Shown here: piece after piece, positions 11,742 to 23,587 of the stretch
Position numbering within the stretch: position 1 is the stretch's first letter
Layout: each line of letters starts with the position of its first letter
Origin: Siderastrea radians
Taxonomy: Eukaryota > Cnidaria > Anthozoa > Scleractinia > Rhizangiidae
Direction of reading: 5' to 3'
DNA length: 64,000 bases
Assembly (NCBI GenBank): GCA_964017195.1
Contig: OZ024897.1
Coordinates: 35,499,536 to 35,563,535 of the forward strand
Notes under the pieces: generated by a model
What the model was told of the DNA's origin: nothing
Database searches by the model: none
The model's input: only the letters and a program-made list of their open reading frames with translations
Program-made: the position numbers and the translations under genes

Positions 11742-12720
11742 GCATAATAATAATAAAATAATAATAATTTAGCGGCATTAGTGCTTTTTATTCATTTTAG
11801 TAGAAGTTAGGTTTTTCCCCTCGAAAATTAGCTGCATAGGCTACGTTCGCGCTCTGTACATGCTTTTTACGGTGGTAGCATTTATACGACTTGCACTGCT
11901 ATAATAATAATAACATGTCTTTTATCTGGCTTACAGTCGTCGTACACTAATTGACACCTAACTAACTATATAATTATAATTACATAATGTTACTCTATAG
12001 ATGAAAATATAGTAAAATGTCCAAGAGTAAACAAACATACCCTCCTCTTAATAATAATGGTATTCTAGAATATATTTGCGACTTCATTTTGTACCAACCT
12101 CTCTAATTGCGCAGGTGATTGTTTCATGATGGGAGTTCTTTGAGTTTGCAGCATTCTGCAAATTATATTTCTCTGAGCTGGTTAAAGTGCAGGGTTTTAG
12201 GTGTTGTTCAATTTTATTTATTTTTACGGATAATAAAAACTACTGGAGTAGACCTGAATATGTGACCATCTGTTCAGGGTAAATTTTGAAGTATTAAAAA
12301 AAGCTCTTAGGAGTTATTTTGATATGAAATTATATTGTGCTTGAGTTTCCTGGCTTTCTTAAAATTTTATCACGTTTTTGCACAATTCTTCTGATATCTA
12401 AGTCTATAAAAACGCTGTACAAAAACATTAACGAGCGGCACTTGTTTCCACATGGCACAGCTCTCTCTAAATCTATAAATGTTATTCTTTCGAACACCGT
12501 CGGGTTAAATTGGTATTTGGCCAAGAACAGTTATTCTTAGTTGCGGAATGGAGTGAACCACTGGTAGCGAAGGGCCACTTGAGGCTGATGAAAGCCAAAA
12601 AAGCGGGTTTTTTTAACCACGATACTTTGTTGCCACAAAAAGAAGATATTTTAACTGACATTGACAGCCTATTAGTTCAGGAACTAGGGTATACGATCTC
12701 ATTTCGAGTTCGATTATTGC
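10740..12720 (+). repeat. Segmental copy X1
   Basis: Three blocks recur further right in the same orientation and order. Block 10740-11371 matches 16058-16416 (for example AAGTTCACAGATGAAATGTG, AGATCCTAAAAATAGGCCAA). Block 12090-12260 matches 16777-16950 (GTACCAACCTCT, GAGCTGGTT). Block 12335-12720 matches 23588-24010 (TTGAGTTTCCTGGCTTTC, TTTCGAACACCGTCG). Only fragments of open frames are present and no protein family is recognised. The SINE at about 11445-11769 is absent from the second copy, so it inserted after the duplication. Confidence 0.75.
11445..11769 (+). mobile_element. tRNA-derived SINE with (CAT)n/(TAA)n tail
   Basis: The head resembles a tRNA: an A-box-like TAGTGCGTTGGACTTCAGAT is followed by a B-box-like GGTGTTTCGAGGCCTGG. 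The body contains CCACCCAGGTGTATAAATGG, then ACCGCTGGGAGTAACCCTGC and CATCCAGGGGGGAGAAGCAA. The tail is a run of CAT from about 11670 to 11740, then AAT repeats. Head, body and short-repeat tail fit a SINE; the family name is not assigned. Confidence 0.7.
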
Positions 12721-12724
12721 TAGT

Positions 12725-13680
12725 AACAACGTCTATCCACTCTCTACAACATCACACGCAACGATTAATAATGGTTGTCCACTTTTTGCAGCATTGCGTG
12801 CAACAATTCTTGACGTGTCTTCCCTCTGTGACATTGCGCGCAAAACTTTCATCCCTTGTTCTCTCTCTGTAACATTGTGCGAAACAATTTTAACACATGT
12901 CTACTATCCTTAACATTATATGCAACGATTGTAACACATTTCTACTTTCTTAATCATTGCACACAACAATTTTAACATGTGTCTACTATCCTTAACATTG
13001 CGTGCAACAATTTTAACACATTTTTCTACTCTCTTTATCATTGTGCACAACAATTTTAGCACTTGTTCACTGTCTGTAGCATTGTGTGCAACAATTTTAA
13101 CACATTTCTACTCTCTTTAACATTATGTGCAACAATTTTAACACTTGTTTACTCTCTTTACCATTGTGCGCAACAATTTTAACACCTGTTTATTCTATGT
13201 AACATTGTACAAACAAACCTTAAAAAGTGTTGCAGTTCTCTGTAACATCGACAGTTCACATATGATTTAATTCATAAATATCCATCTACGTGTTATTAAC
13301 ACTTCCGCTCCCTGCAAAATTTTCCCAGAGCTTTGTGAAAGGTTACTTGCGACTTCAGGCTGGTGTTTACAAAGCACAGCTTCACACTTCCCCGAACAAA
13401 ACGCAACAACACAGATGCATGTTCACTCTGTATCACTGTGTGCATAAATGTTAACACATTTCTGCTATCTTTAACATTGTGCACAAAAATGTTAACTCTT
13501 GTTACGCTCTCTGCAACATCACGCGCAAGAATTTTAACACATATCTGCACCTTGCAAAGTTGCGCGAAATACTTTTAAGACACGTTCGTTTCTGTAACAT
13601 CGGGCAAATTAATTTCAACGTGGATTCACTCTATGTAACATTGTACGTAACGATTTTAACGCTGTCAATGTCACCATTGC
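12725..13680 (+). repeat. Minisatellite cluster 2, about 41-bp unit
   Basis: The largest cluster, with about a dozen recognisable units at 12780-13210 and further diverged units at 13430-13680. The consensus is AACATTGTGTGCAACAATTTT followed by AACACATTTCTACTCTCTTT. Each unit holds a near-palindrome around TTGNGCGCAACAA. Open frames here, such as 13479-13748, only read the repeats. Confidence 0.85.
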
Positions 13681-13689
13681 GTATATTTA

Positions 13690-15090
13690 TAATTAACATT
13701 GGTTATAACGCGACGAAATTACAGTGGCAAGTCAAAACCATAGCGTAATATAAAGGGAAAAAAACTTTGTGACAAGTTACTTTCGGCTTCAGGTTATGCG
13801 CCCAAATGCACGGCTTCCTGCATCCCCCAGCTAATGTGGGGGTCAAAGACAAGAGTATTGACCCCATTGGCAGAGCCTTTCTTATCCTCCTCAGCACGAA
13901 AGTGAAAAACGAGACACTGAAGCAACAATCGCCATGCAGACATAACAGAAACATTAGGAGTGAACCGAAGCTTAAATAAAAAATAAACAAAAGGGAGGAA
14001 ACGTGAGTGAATCAAATTGTAATGAAGTGCTCGCTTTTCTTAAAAACTGCTAAGATAATGCCAGGGGATAGCCGGTTACGCCGTTTCGTAGCAAGTGTGT
14101 ACCAATAAAAAGACAAAACTTGGCGAGCTACAAGACAAGACCAATACAGAAAGAGCTAAGATAAGTTTCTAAATAACATAACATTTTTGACGTAAGTGTT
14201 ATTCTGACACTCGACAAGTTAAGGAATGGAATTTAGAGCGAAGAAAACATCTGTCAGGGCGAAGGACAACCTTCCACCTGCGGACTTTCTGTGAAATGCT
14301 CCAGCACTTCTACGAGTCTACGGTAGAGTAAATTACATATTTGATTGTAAATTTGTATCGAAATCGCTTTTTAATTGAGGGATTCTTCATATTCCTTACA
14401 GTTTTCGTTAAAGTTTTGAAAAACGTGCACAGTTCGCATCACCAAATGCTCTTCAAAATAACTTGCACATCGAGCGAAATAGCTTGCGCGTAGCTTCCCT
14501 CGAAGAAAGAATTGAACGCGTTTGGTCTTCAGAAACAAGTAAAGGCGTGTCTTAATAAATGTATTATTTAGAAAAGCTTACTGTCTCTTCTTCTGTGTAC
14601 CTTCATTCATAAAATTTCGAAAAGTAGTAATCTGACCTAAACAGACACAAATGCTCTGTTGTGGTTTGATTTCACGCGCGAGACAACATCAGAAATCTCT
14701 TGCGGAAATTTTCAAAATTTTCACTTTGAGATTGTATTTTTGACTAGTTCTTAATTGACAACTGGTGTATTTTATTTAAAAGTAAGAAATTTTAACTATT
14801 GTAGATCAAGTAAGTGTTGTTTTTTCGAACCTATAAATTGTCCTTTCGTACTGCACATGGGTTGTTTATTACCAACTGCTAATTTAGTGAAGCGATCATA
14901 AAACACGCAGCCTTCAATGGGTTAAATTCTCTTTGATTCCTGGAGTTGTGGTCATGTTAAAAAAGCTTCCTTGTCCAGATAACTTGAAATTAATACCGTA
15001 GATTAGACAACAACTATCTCTAGACGAACTGTCTACTTTTTTTAGGGTTTTGGTGAGCTCGCCATTCACGACAACAAAACTGTGCAGGTG
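13690..15090. other. Intergenic, nothing recognised
   Basis: AT-rich anonymous sequence with small unconvincing frames (13703-14015 on the minus strand). No domain, RNA gene or repeat family recognised. Confidence 0.5.
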
Positions 15091-15099
15091 TTTTTTGGC

Positions 15100-15295
15100 G
15101 CGCTAGTTGAGAAAGGTGGGAGTCGTCAGCTGATCACGTGCTAAAAGCATCACGTGACGTTTCGGTCGCTAGGTAACCGTGGCGCATGCTCAATGCTCAA
15201 CACAGTTCATTTCGACCCATGGCAGAGGTCCCTTTTCGTCCCGTCCGTCAGCTCAGCGAATACAAAGGAAAAGGGGCCTCTGCTAGCAGGGAACG
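15100..15295. promoter_or_regulatory. Promoter-like block with two CACGTG E-boxes
   Basis: A GC-rich island in AT-rich surroundings. It contains TGATCACGTGCT, CATCACGTGACG, CTAGGTAACCGTGGCGCATG (partly like RFX and NRF1 sites) and GGCAGAGGTCCC. No TATA box is seen. No adjacent first exon was identified, so it may be an orphan or pseudogene promoter. Confidence 0.3.
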
Positions 15296-15620
15296 CGCGA
15301 CAATTCTAACGGGTGTCAATTCTCTCTGACAATGCGTACAACAATTTCGATTTCGTCTGTTAACTCTTCGAAACAATGAGGCTTACAATTTCAACGTCCG
15401 TTTACTTTCTACGAAAGTGGGTGCAACTTAACCTGAAGTGACCTCCTTTAGCATTGCGCGCAGCGATTTCTAGGTGTGTCCGTCATCTGTAACATTCTGC
15501 TTCATGTGTCTACCCTCTGTAGCACTGTATGCAACGATTATTACGTGTGTTCACTCGCTGCAGTATTGCAGCGCGTTATATTGCAACGTGTAAGAATGTT
15601 CCTGAGTGCAATATTACGCA
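15296..15620 (+). repeat. Minisatellite cluster 3, about 41-bp unit, strongly diverged
   Basis: Units such as AATGCGTACAACAATTTCGA, AGCATTGCGCGCAGCGATTT and GCACTGTATGCAACGATTAT keep the motif of clusters 1 and 2. It sits just left of segmental copy X2, as cluster 1 sits left of copy X1. Confidence 0.6.
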
Positions 15621-16057
15621 CAATGTCGTCGAATTTAGAATTTTCGGAAGTCCTACAAATCCAATTTCCCGCCTGTAAGTTTTTTGCGTCATACAAAGAT
15701 ATTGAGTAAACCACGCAGCTTTCAGTTTAAATAGAGTCTTATTGTCAATAACGCGTGTAATAAGCAAATCGTCATCGGCTTTGTTTAATGGTAAGCAAAT
15801 GGTTGATGCCTTTATATTTTACAGATTTAAGTGGCACTATCGCTAAAAGCAGTCCACTCGATATCGCAACCAAAAATATTTTTCCTTTATCTGTGGTTTG
15901 TAGCAAAGGTTTGAAACACATGCTACAAGTCTAAAAACGATTTAGCCCGTTTTGGGGTTTTCACCGGAAATCGAATGACTAAAAATTACGCATGCTACGT
16001 CGAAACAAATGCATATCACGAAATTTTTCTTTGATCTAGTTTCGAAGGTTGATGTCC

Positions 16058-16950
16058 GTTAAGTTCACAGATGAAATGTGAAACACGTTGACAACATTTT
16101 GAGCAAGCTTACATTCAGATCCTAAAAATAGGCCAAAAATGAGACACAATCGGAATGGTGTAGTAATTATAACATTAGTAATTGATTTCTTTTCGCTCCG
16201 GTGGCCTTAATTCTCCCCCCCCCCCCCCCCCCTTCTTTCTCTCCAGGATTTAAGGTAAACGTTATTCCTTGGTTCTTTGAATTGATGGTACATCCATCGT
16301 TCACCACCTCCAATGTTTTTCCTCTTCAATTTTGTGTACATTTGGCCCAATACATGGCATTTGTTCTCTCATACAGTCTCGCTTGATCCGGTCAGAGTTC
16401 AATAAACTACAGGTTGGCGAAAAATTTATCACAGGGAGTAGCAGTACTCTCAGTTGCATCATGCTACAGAAACTCGGTCACGCTTCGGCCTTGTGGGTCG
16501 TCTGTGGCTCGTGTGCGATTTAACCTCTTACCAATACTATGTTCATGCTAATCAAGCGTTTCCGTAGGTTTTTCCGCCCGTTCGAGGCATTTCCGTAGGA
16601 TTTACCTCCAGTTCGAGGCATTTTTTGCTTTTTGGCGGCGCGAAAATTGGCGCGTGCGCAACACTGATGCACTTTTTTGCGCTCGCCTCAATTTTCGCGC
16701 GTTCAAAAAGCAAAAAGAGCTTCAAACCTGCGGAAAGCCCTACGAAAACGCTTGCTACGCAAGCTATATTCATGACGTTTATGTACCAACCTCTTTTACT
16801 GCTCTGGTGATTATTTCATGGGTGGAAACTCTGAGTTTGTTGCATGCATTCTCCAAATATTTCTATTTGAGCTGGTTCCAGCGCAAGTTAAGTGCTGTTT
16901 TAAATTTATTCATTTCTAAGGACAATAAAGACTTGTTACTCGGGACTGGA
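16058..16950 (+). repeat. Segmental copy X2, first part
   Basis: Matches blocks 10740-11371 and 12090-12260 of copy X1. It includes an 18-nt C run at 16215-16232 that X1 lacks. The last block of X1 is found only at 23588-24010, so X2 is split by about 6.6 kb of other sequence. Confidence 0.75.
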
Positions 16951-18590
16951 GCAGAAAATTGCAATCAACTGTGTTAACTGCTAAAAACTGACAGTTGTTT
17001 CAATACTTTGTCGGATGTTGACGCCAAAAGGATTTTTTATAATGCAATTACAAATCTTCACGCTTCTATACAATGAATACTATACACTAATCTGACACTA
17101 ACGTACAATACTTAATTACATATAATACTCCGTACTGCTTTACAACAATAAAGACTTAATATGCTACAAGACAAAATTTACAATGAATACTTAACAATAA
17201 CTTATAATACTCAATTACAAATAATACAATACTTTATACTACTCTGCAGGGCAGAAACGTAGGTAAACGAGTTGTTTAGCTAAGAGCGTTAGCGCAGCTA
17301 ACAACAAACAGACGGACGCACACAAAGGTACACACACGTACATCTAACCCTACAACACAGCGGCCCAAGTTTCTGTAAATGGCTCCAGATTGTTATTTGT
17401 AATTGCTATTGTTGGCAGAATAGTAAGCTTGCTTTTCAGGCGTAAGAGAAAACCTTCAAAGTCCAGGGTGCCATTGCCTACACTTGTGGTGAAAATATGG
17501 TATTTTGCAATAATTAGGGTGTAGTTGAGCACTAGCCAGGTGTTTGATTTTTTGTACCAAGTGACGCAGAATCACACTTTCGGGTAAAGTTATTTGTCCC
17601 TGAAAGCTGTTTCGCCAGCAGTGTCTGAACTAGTACCAAAACGACGAGGACGTATAACATGTAAACAACGTGTGGCTTAAAGATTAGTATTCAAAATTAC
17701 GTAAGGGGCATATGTCACTGTCTTTTGTTTCCACACGGAACAAGCTAGATTGCGTGGGTGAGATGTTATGGATGGTTTTAGACTTTCAGAGCGCTTAAAC
17801 TTTCGTTTTCTGAGGCGAAACCTTCGCACAGCTATTTTTCTTCTTCTTTTAACGGAGATATGTTTGAAAAAAGCGGATCCAGACAAAGCCTGCTCGTCAA
17901 TGTTTTCTCCCGGGGAGAACTTCCCGAAGATTTGGGTGGGGGTGTGCGGCGCCCTTCTGGAAACCTTAGGGGCCAACCATTTAGCTTCTGAGGGGGGCGG
18001 GAGTGATTTTGAAAAAAAAATATCCTGCAAGTGCATATGCGTGAGAAAAAATTTCCTGCGCAAGACTATTGTCCCAAAAAGTTCACGCACGTACAGTGGG
18101 TTGGAAAAAAAATTCTGGCAAGACGTTTCCTGGGTTGACACATTGAACTTTATCAGCAGACTGTTAAAAGATTTTAGCATCTGGACTTGGGTAAGAGGGA
18201 TTCTTTGCACAATGATGTTTCCCTTTCAAGTGGCCTTTTCTTTACATTTATAGCACCTGTGGTTACCAATCTTGATACATGTTTTCTGAACTTTTAGATC
18301 ACGGCTGGTGTTGTAATTTGAAGAACAATGTTTTCAGTGCACTCTAAATTAAGAATGCCAGAATAGCTGTTGGAACATGAAGTATACTTTATTAAATATC
18401 TATTTGACACAAAACTGGAATGAGTTCTCCTGTAATATTAGCCTGAACGCTTGTCAAGTTAATGTGTAGGGATAGGAAGTGTGTCTTTTAATATAGAAAG
18501 TGTCGTATGCCTAGCATACCGTATGTATTCCCTCTCTTGTGGAATATTAGTATACAAGCTCGTTACGTCTATTGATACGAGGATTGCGTT
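16951..18590. other. Anonymous sequence inside the split of copy X2
   Basis: Contains a stretch at 17990-18110 with A-rich ATATCCTGCAAGTGCATA and TTTCCTGCG motifs that resembles 19915-19965 (ATATCTTGCAAGCACATA). The 177- and 161-codon frames at 17677-18253 lie on opposite strands over the same DNA and show no domain. No gene called. Confidence 0.4.
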
Positions 18591-18599
18591 CTCTCGAAC

Positions 18600-18945
18600 T
18601 TAAGTCCTGTCAGTGAAATTAATGGCGTCATCAGTTGACCGTATCAGTCTTTGAGATACGACTTCTGTTGTTGTGCTAACGACTGGAGTAGTATGGCAAC
18701 AAATGCTGATAACTTCTCCGTTGGACCTAAAACTCCCGAGGTCTCCCAAGTGGGTTTGTGGATTTTCGTAAGGGTATAAAATACTGGAATTCGAGGCGTG
18801 TTTGGTGTTTGAAACGCCATTTTTTAGTCGTTTCGTTAATGTGGTGTTCATTGTGAAGTACTGTTATCAATAATTGTACTTTGCGGGATATATCTTCAAC
18901 CATGGGTACTGCAAGAGGCCTCAGTAGTTTTCCATGTTCGTGCAT
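18600..18945 (-). mobile_element. Penelope-like retroelement fragment, RT fingers region
   Basis: Reading the minus strand across frames gives NEHHINETTKKW, then PVFYTLTKIHKP in one frame and LGRPREF in another, then GPTEKLSAFV and QQQKSYLK. These are the conserved blocks of Penelope-type reverse transcriptase around KIHKP and GRPI-SG. At least two frameshifts break it. It is unlike the 9.1-kb fragment in covering the N-terminal rather than the C-terminal part. Confidence 0.7.
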
Positions 18946-18949
18946 GTTG

Positions 18950-19860
18950 TCTAATTGAATTTGCCCCTGGTTTTATTCCCAAGAAAGTCTGGGATCGGAT
19001 GAAGTCCAAATTAAGTTTGCAAGTGAGGAAAATGATGAAATCATCATCCAGTTTTCGCATGGATGTGATCTGGGGATATCTGTCATCATTGAAGCTAGGG
19101 AATGGTACCCATAAATTTTTTAGGATAAATGACGTGGCCAAAACAGTTCTTATTCTACATTCAAATGCCGGTGAAGAGAGAGTTGTGTCTCTTATAAGGA
19201 AAAACAAAACAGCATTTCGGCAGCATCTCTCCAGGTAGACGGTACGTTGGCTTTTTGCTTACTATCAAAATGGCCAACAAAGAGTCATCTTTTGAACCAC
19301 CTGCAGATTTGTTGGCCACTACAAAGAGAGTTACTTGGAACTACTACAAAGAGCATTATCAACGCTGTTTTGCCGTCAAAAATCTCACTATTTGGCAACA
19401 AAGTAACTTAAGAGCTCTGTGCAGATTATTTTGGGGCTTTGTAATGTGTACTTCAGCTGCGAGTTGGATTTAACCCTTTTCGAGATAGCTCTCTAAAGCA
19501 ACTTATTGCTGTACTGGTGGTTCTCAGTTTGATTCAACTAGGAAAGGATGTGGTTCATTATCTTTCCGTAAAATATGTACTGAAGGTCCATCCGCGCTAT
19601 GCACGGTACTGTTCTGTAGCTCTATGCACGCACTATGTACTGTACTGTAGGCACATTCGCCTTGCAAAATGATTTAAGTCCAGGAACAAGTCTGACTCCT
19701 TTCGTCAGTGGAAAGGGGTCACCTCAATGTTTTACATTCAGTGTTACAATTAATGTGCTGTATTGTAAAAGTCAGTCAAAAACTCTTAGATAAAAATTAA
19801 TATATTTGTTTAAAGTTTCTTTCACAGATCCTTAACCTTTTATAATTTGATTTATAATGA
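18950..19860. other. Anonymous sequence
   Basis: Small frames at 18999-19238 and 19255-19473 have no recognised domain or splice context. No repeat family identified. Confidence 0.4.
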
Positions 19861-20011
19861 AGGCCTTCTAACCCCATCCACACCCCAAAAAAATTTCATG
19901 CAGAACGTTGGAGGGAGAAAAAAATATCTTGCAAGCACATACCCCAAGAAAAAAAAATTCATGGGGAATTAAGGGGTTGACAAAAAATTCATGCCTATAC
20001 CAAATCACCCA

Positions 20012-20028
20012 CCCCCCCCCCCCCCCCC
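20012..20028. repeat. 17-nt C homopolymer at the truncated end of a LINE
   Basis: The run marks the exact point where the LINE coding sequence on the minus strand stops. It may be a template-switch or rejoining scar. Confidence 0.9.
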
Positions 20029-20037
20029 GGTATTGCG

Positions 20038-22600
20038 GCCTTGTTCTCGCCACCGAGCTTTGCTTCTGATAATATTTCCTTTTGTCTTTGGTCGCATTAC
20101 TGTTTCTAAGTGCGATTTTGTGGTGTAAAGCTCGTTTAAGAGTTGTTTATCGCTGGGTTTCTTTGCAGATTTTTGCAGTAGCTCGTTAGGTTTATTTTGG
20201 AGTATAACCTCTTCAAATTCTCTTTTCAGTTTTGGTCTTGATTTTAGAATACTGATTGATTGTAAAACCACAAATCTCCATTTTAACTAGGTCCGACGTC
20301 AAGCTTAAATCTCCAACATCAGCGTGCTTGTTTTTGAGAAGGGTTATGTTTTCTTGAAGTCTGTTGGTGTATTTATTGTCTTGAATTAAGGAGTTATTGA
20401 ATTTCCAGGACCACTGAGCTGCCTTGAACTTTAAATTAGGGTCCTAAAGGGTTCAAATGGGAGCTGGGATTTGTATAATTTTACAATGGGAAAATGAGAT
20501 TTGAGGCACTGAGACTGGAATTTTGGCGACTGGGACTGGGAAAAAAGTAGCGTATAATATAATGGAAAAGGGAAGGATGTCCCACAGAGTCTACAGATCA
20601 TTTGAAACTCTTGTTAAGTCCCTACATGTGAAAAATGCAACAAAATAGTCCCTAGGAAGACCTAAAAATGTTTAAAAATCAACAGAGGTCAAATCAATGC
20701 AGTTGTGACCTGATTTTAGTGCTAATTTTAAACTGCATTTACTGAAGATCAGCGATTTGGTTGCACAACGGTAGATGTTCCCACACTGAGCATGCGTCTA
20801 ACAGCTCAAACCTTGGAAGATTTATTTCTCCATGTGAATCTTTCCCCATGGGGGTTACGGTCACGACAAATGTCTGTTAAGTTGTTAAGACTGGCAAGGT
20901 GCTCGATTTCCTTCATTACAAGGGCTTTTCCTGAGTTTTCACCTTTTTCGTCCTTGTCTGTCAAGGCGCAATTAAAGTCGCCAGCAATTATCATATTTTT
21001 TGTGCGAATTCGGTTAGATGGTTTTGAAGTTCTCTGAAGAACACTATTTGTTGGTTTGCATCGTCTGGGACGTAAATATTTACAAGTATGAGATGAGTGT
21101 CGTCGACGGTTAAATCTCGGATTAAAAATCTGCCGTTCTTATCACAAATGCTTTTTTTCAACTCTGAAGTTTAATTTTGGCTTAATTAGTGTCATGACAC
21201 CTTTACTATGTGACGTGCCATGACTGAAAAATACTTTTCCACCCTATTAAGCTTGATCCCAGCTGCGAGTGTGTTCTATTGAGCTGTACGTTTCTTGCAG
21301 GAACGTGAAGTGATATTTTTGATTGAGTAGCTAACCAAAGATCGAGCGCCTTTGGATTATTTATTCAGCCCTTTCACGGTCAAAGATTGGAAATTAAAAT
21401 CAAAGTTGAAGTGTGAGTTCATGATGTGTAACAAAGGATATTTTGCGTGTAATGCAATGGTGAGGGACTTTGACAAGTGTCATTCGGTCGAAAGACAAAG
21501 TTAGTGAGCTTTCCATAATTGGGCCAGTAACGAGCTGGAATAAACAAGAATTAACAAAGTAGAAACAAATAGAAAAACAGTTAAACGAAGCACACGTAGA
21601 GCGAACATTTACCCGCCTTCTTTTTTCAGGTGCGAAAGGCAGGGGCCGAACCTGTTCTGACGCGCTACATCCAGCGGAAAATTAACCCCGTTGTAAGCAA
21701 TAAATGTTCATATAAATACCGTTTGTATATCATTTAAAATATAAGAATTCTTATAGGAGATCCTTCTAGGGAACTTTTGACATACACCTTTCCGTCTAAG
21801 GTCCAAACACTGGAAAGTAATCCGTCCTTTCTTCTGCTGTTTGCGGCTTCTACCAAGGATCGTCTGAAGGCCGTTAAAATTTCGTTAATAAAAATATACG
21901 ATGTCGAACTGTGAAGGAATAGCCCGGAAATAAATCCACGATTTTTACACGTTTCAGCCTTGTACGTTCTTTATAAATCTTGAACTTCGTGTTGTGGCTG
22001 CAGAACTTTACTAAGATGCTTCTGCCTTGATTGATCTTATGCGATATTTCAATCTTCTCGGGTTCCACGGTAATATTAAGGTCTTCAGCCACTTTAATCA
22101 CAACATTTTCTGTCAGTGTACGCGTCTTGCGGCCATGAATTTCTAGAGAATTTTTACGCGGATCACTGCTCTAAATGGTCGAGGTTTTCCCACAATCGCT
22201 CTCATTCTACACTTTGCTTCCGTAGCTCCTTATCGGCTGCTGTAAGCCGGGTATTTAACGAGGCTAAGGAGTTCTTTACGGCTTTATTTTTAGTTTCCTT
22301 GAGGGACGCTTTCAAATCCTTTAACTCTTCTCCGCTGAAGTTCACGAGCTTTTGAGATCGTCAGTTTCCTTTTCGATCGCTTGGTTATCGGCAATGACAG
22401 GAGCTCAATAGAAATTTGGATGTCAATTAGCAGCTCTTTGGTTTTAAAAAGGTTTGGGTCTGCTTGGTCGTCGTCTGACGTGGTGGGGTCATCCTCGAGC
22501 ACTTCTTTAGAGTTGGAGGCCCTATTGGATTTTTTAGAACTTCTGTCTTCTTCGTCAAATGAAACGCGATCTCCGCTTTCGTTCTTTTTTCGTGAGGACA
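20038..22600 (-). mobile_element. L1/Tx1-like LINE: ORF1, endonuclease and start of RT, truncated at the 3' side
   Basis: ORF1 spans about 22600-21890. It has an acidic, serine-rich N-terminus and later ISHKINQGRSILVKF, which resembles the RNA-binding part of L1-type ORF1 proteins. ORF2 is seen as an AP-type endonuclease at about 21170-20806, with LVNIYVPDD and the catalytic MIIAGDFNCAL. The linker at 20445-20230 has WSWKFNNSL and LVKMEICGFTI, and 20271-20040 ends in KTKGNIIRSKARWREQG, just before the RT palm. Frameshifts and stops are frequent. About 340 bp at 20460-20805 is unrelated. LINEs are usually cut at the 5' end; here the 3' end, including the polymerase core, is missing. Confidence 0.8.
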
Positions 22601-22827
22601 TTTACGCTGGAAGAATAAAGATCATTACTTTATAAGCTGGACTAACACAGATCAAAGGATGTTGGGTGCCGGAGAGGCATCAGTTTGAGCGGTTTAAGCG
22701 GACATCAAGTCAACACGTCTGACCGCCATCTTGACCACTTGGCCTGTGCGTCGACGCCATAAGGACTGATCAACTTAAGAAAACTTTTCCTTCTGTCAGT
22801 TGTTCTGTTTGAGTGAGTTTTGGAGTA

Positions 22828-23010
22828 TTAAGAACAAGAACAACAACACTTTATTTAACGTGGAAACATACACTTAGCTATATGGTTAAGTTTAAAGAAA
22901 AACTGCACCAGCTACTTTACAGGTATGCCACGCAGACACTGAACCACTTTATAGGTAAGAAAAAGTCGATTCATCTATTCAGAGCTGCAAGAGAAGGATT
23001 TTCGTAGAGT
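22828..23010 (-). mobile_element. LINE 3' end fragment
   Basis: On the minus strand the sequence reads CCACGTTAAATAAAGTGTTG, then TTGTTCTTGTTCTT, a 3' terminus with a polyadenylation-like AATAAA and a short repeat tail. The same layout ends the CR1/L2-like element at 34.2 kb. No coding remains. Confidence 0.45.
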
Positions 23011-23336
23011 TTCAAAAAACAAGATCAGAAGAATCATAATCTGAAGTCACCTTTTCTTGGAAGGCCGAGTTGGCGGTTCCAAACAACACCATGAGAGGAT
23101 TAATTTTAAAAAATACTGAAACAAAATATGGAGTTAAAATCAGCTGTTGCTGAAAAGCATTTCAAACTGTCTCTTATTGTCATATAGGAGAGGAACATCG
23201 TAAGAGCGAAACTAGTATTAGTCTGACACAAGTGCAAAAACGCCACATGTGAGTCCTAGACATGTCAAGGCTTTTTATCTGAATCATTTTTCCGTTTTAT
23301 ATTTCAATTGTTTTATTGTTTTACTATACATTGCAC

Positions 23337-23395
23337 TCTTCTTCTTCTTCTTCTTCTTCTTCTTCTTCTTCTTCTTCTTCTTCTTCTTCTTCTTT
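23337..23395. repeat. (CTT)n microsatellite
   Basis: About 19 uninterrupted CTT triplets; the leucine-rich frame at 23308-23559 is this repeat read through. Confidence 0.97.
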
Positions 23396-23587
23396 TGTTC
23401 CCGAGGTTGCCCAGGATAGCCGCTGATCTCCGTATTATACATCATTTAATTAAGGTAAGAACGTTTAATGCTGTTGGTGTGATGCGCTATTTTAAAATCT
23501 ATTTTAGACCGCAAACGATACGGAAAGGGTCGCGGTATCATGCGACCCGGCTATTTTGAGGAAATGAACTGAATATACGCTTCTGAG

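Noticed and set aside
8770..13680. Evenly spaced repeats that might suggest a CRISPR array
   Set aside because: Units are contiguous and diverged without unique spacers, there are no cas genes, and the DNA is eukaryotic.
17677..18253. Overlapping 177- and 161-codon ORFs on opposite strands
   Set aside because: No domain in either, and part of the DNA resembles a dispersed repeat near 19.9 kb.
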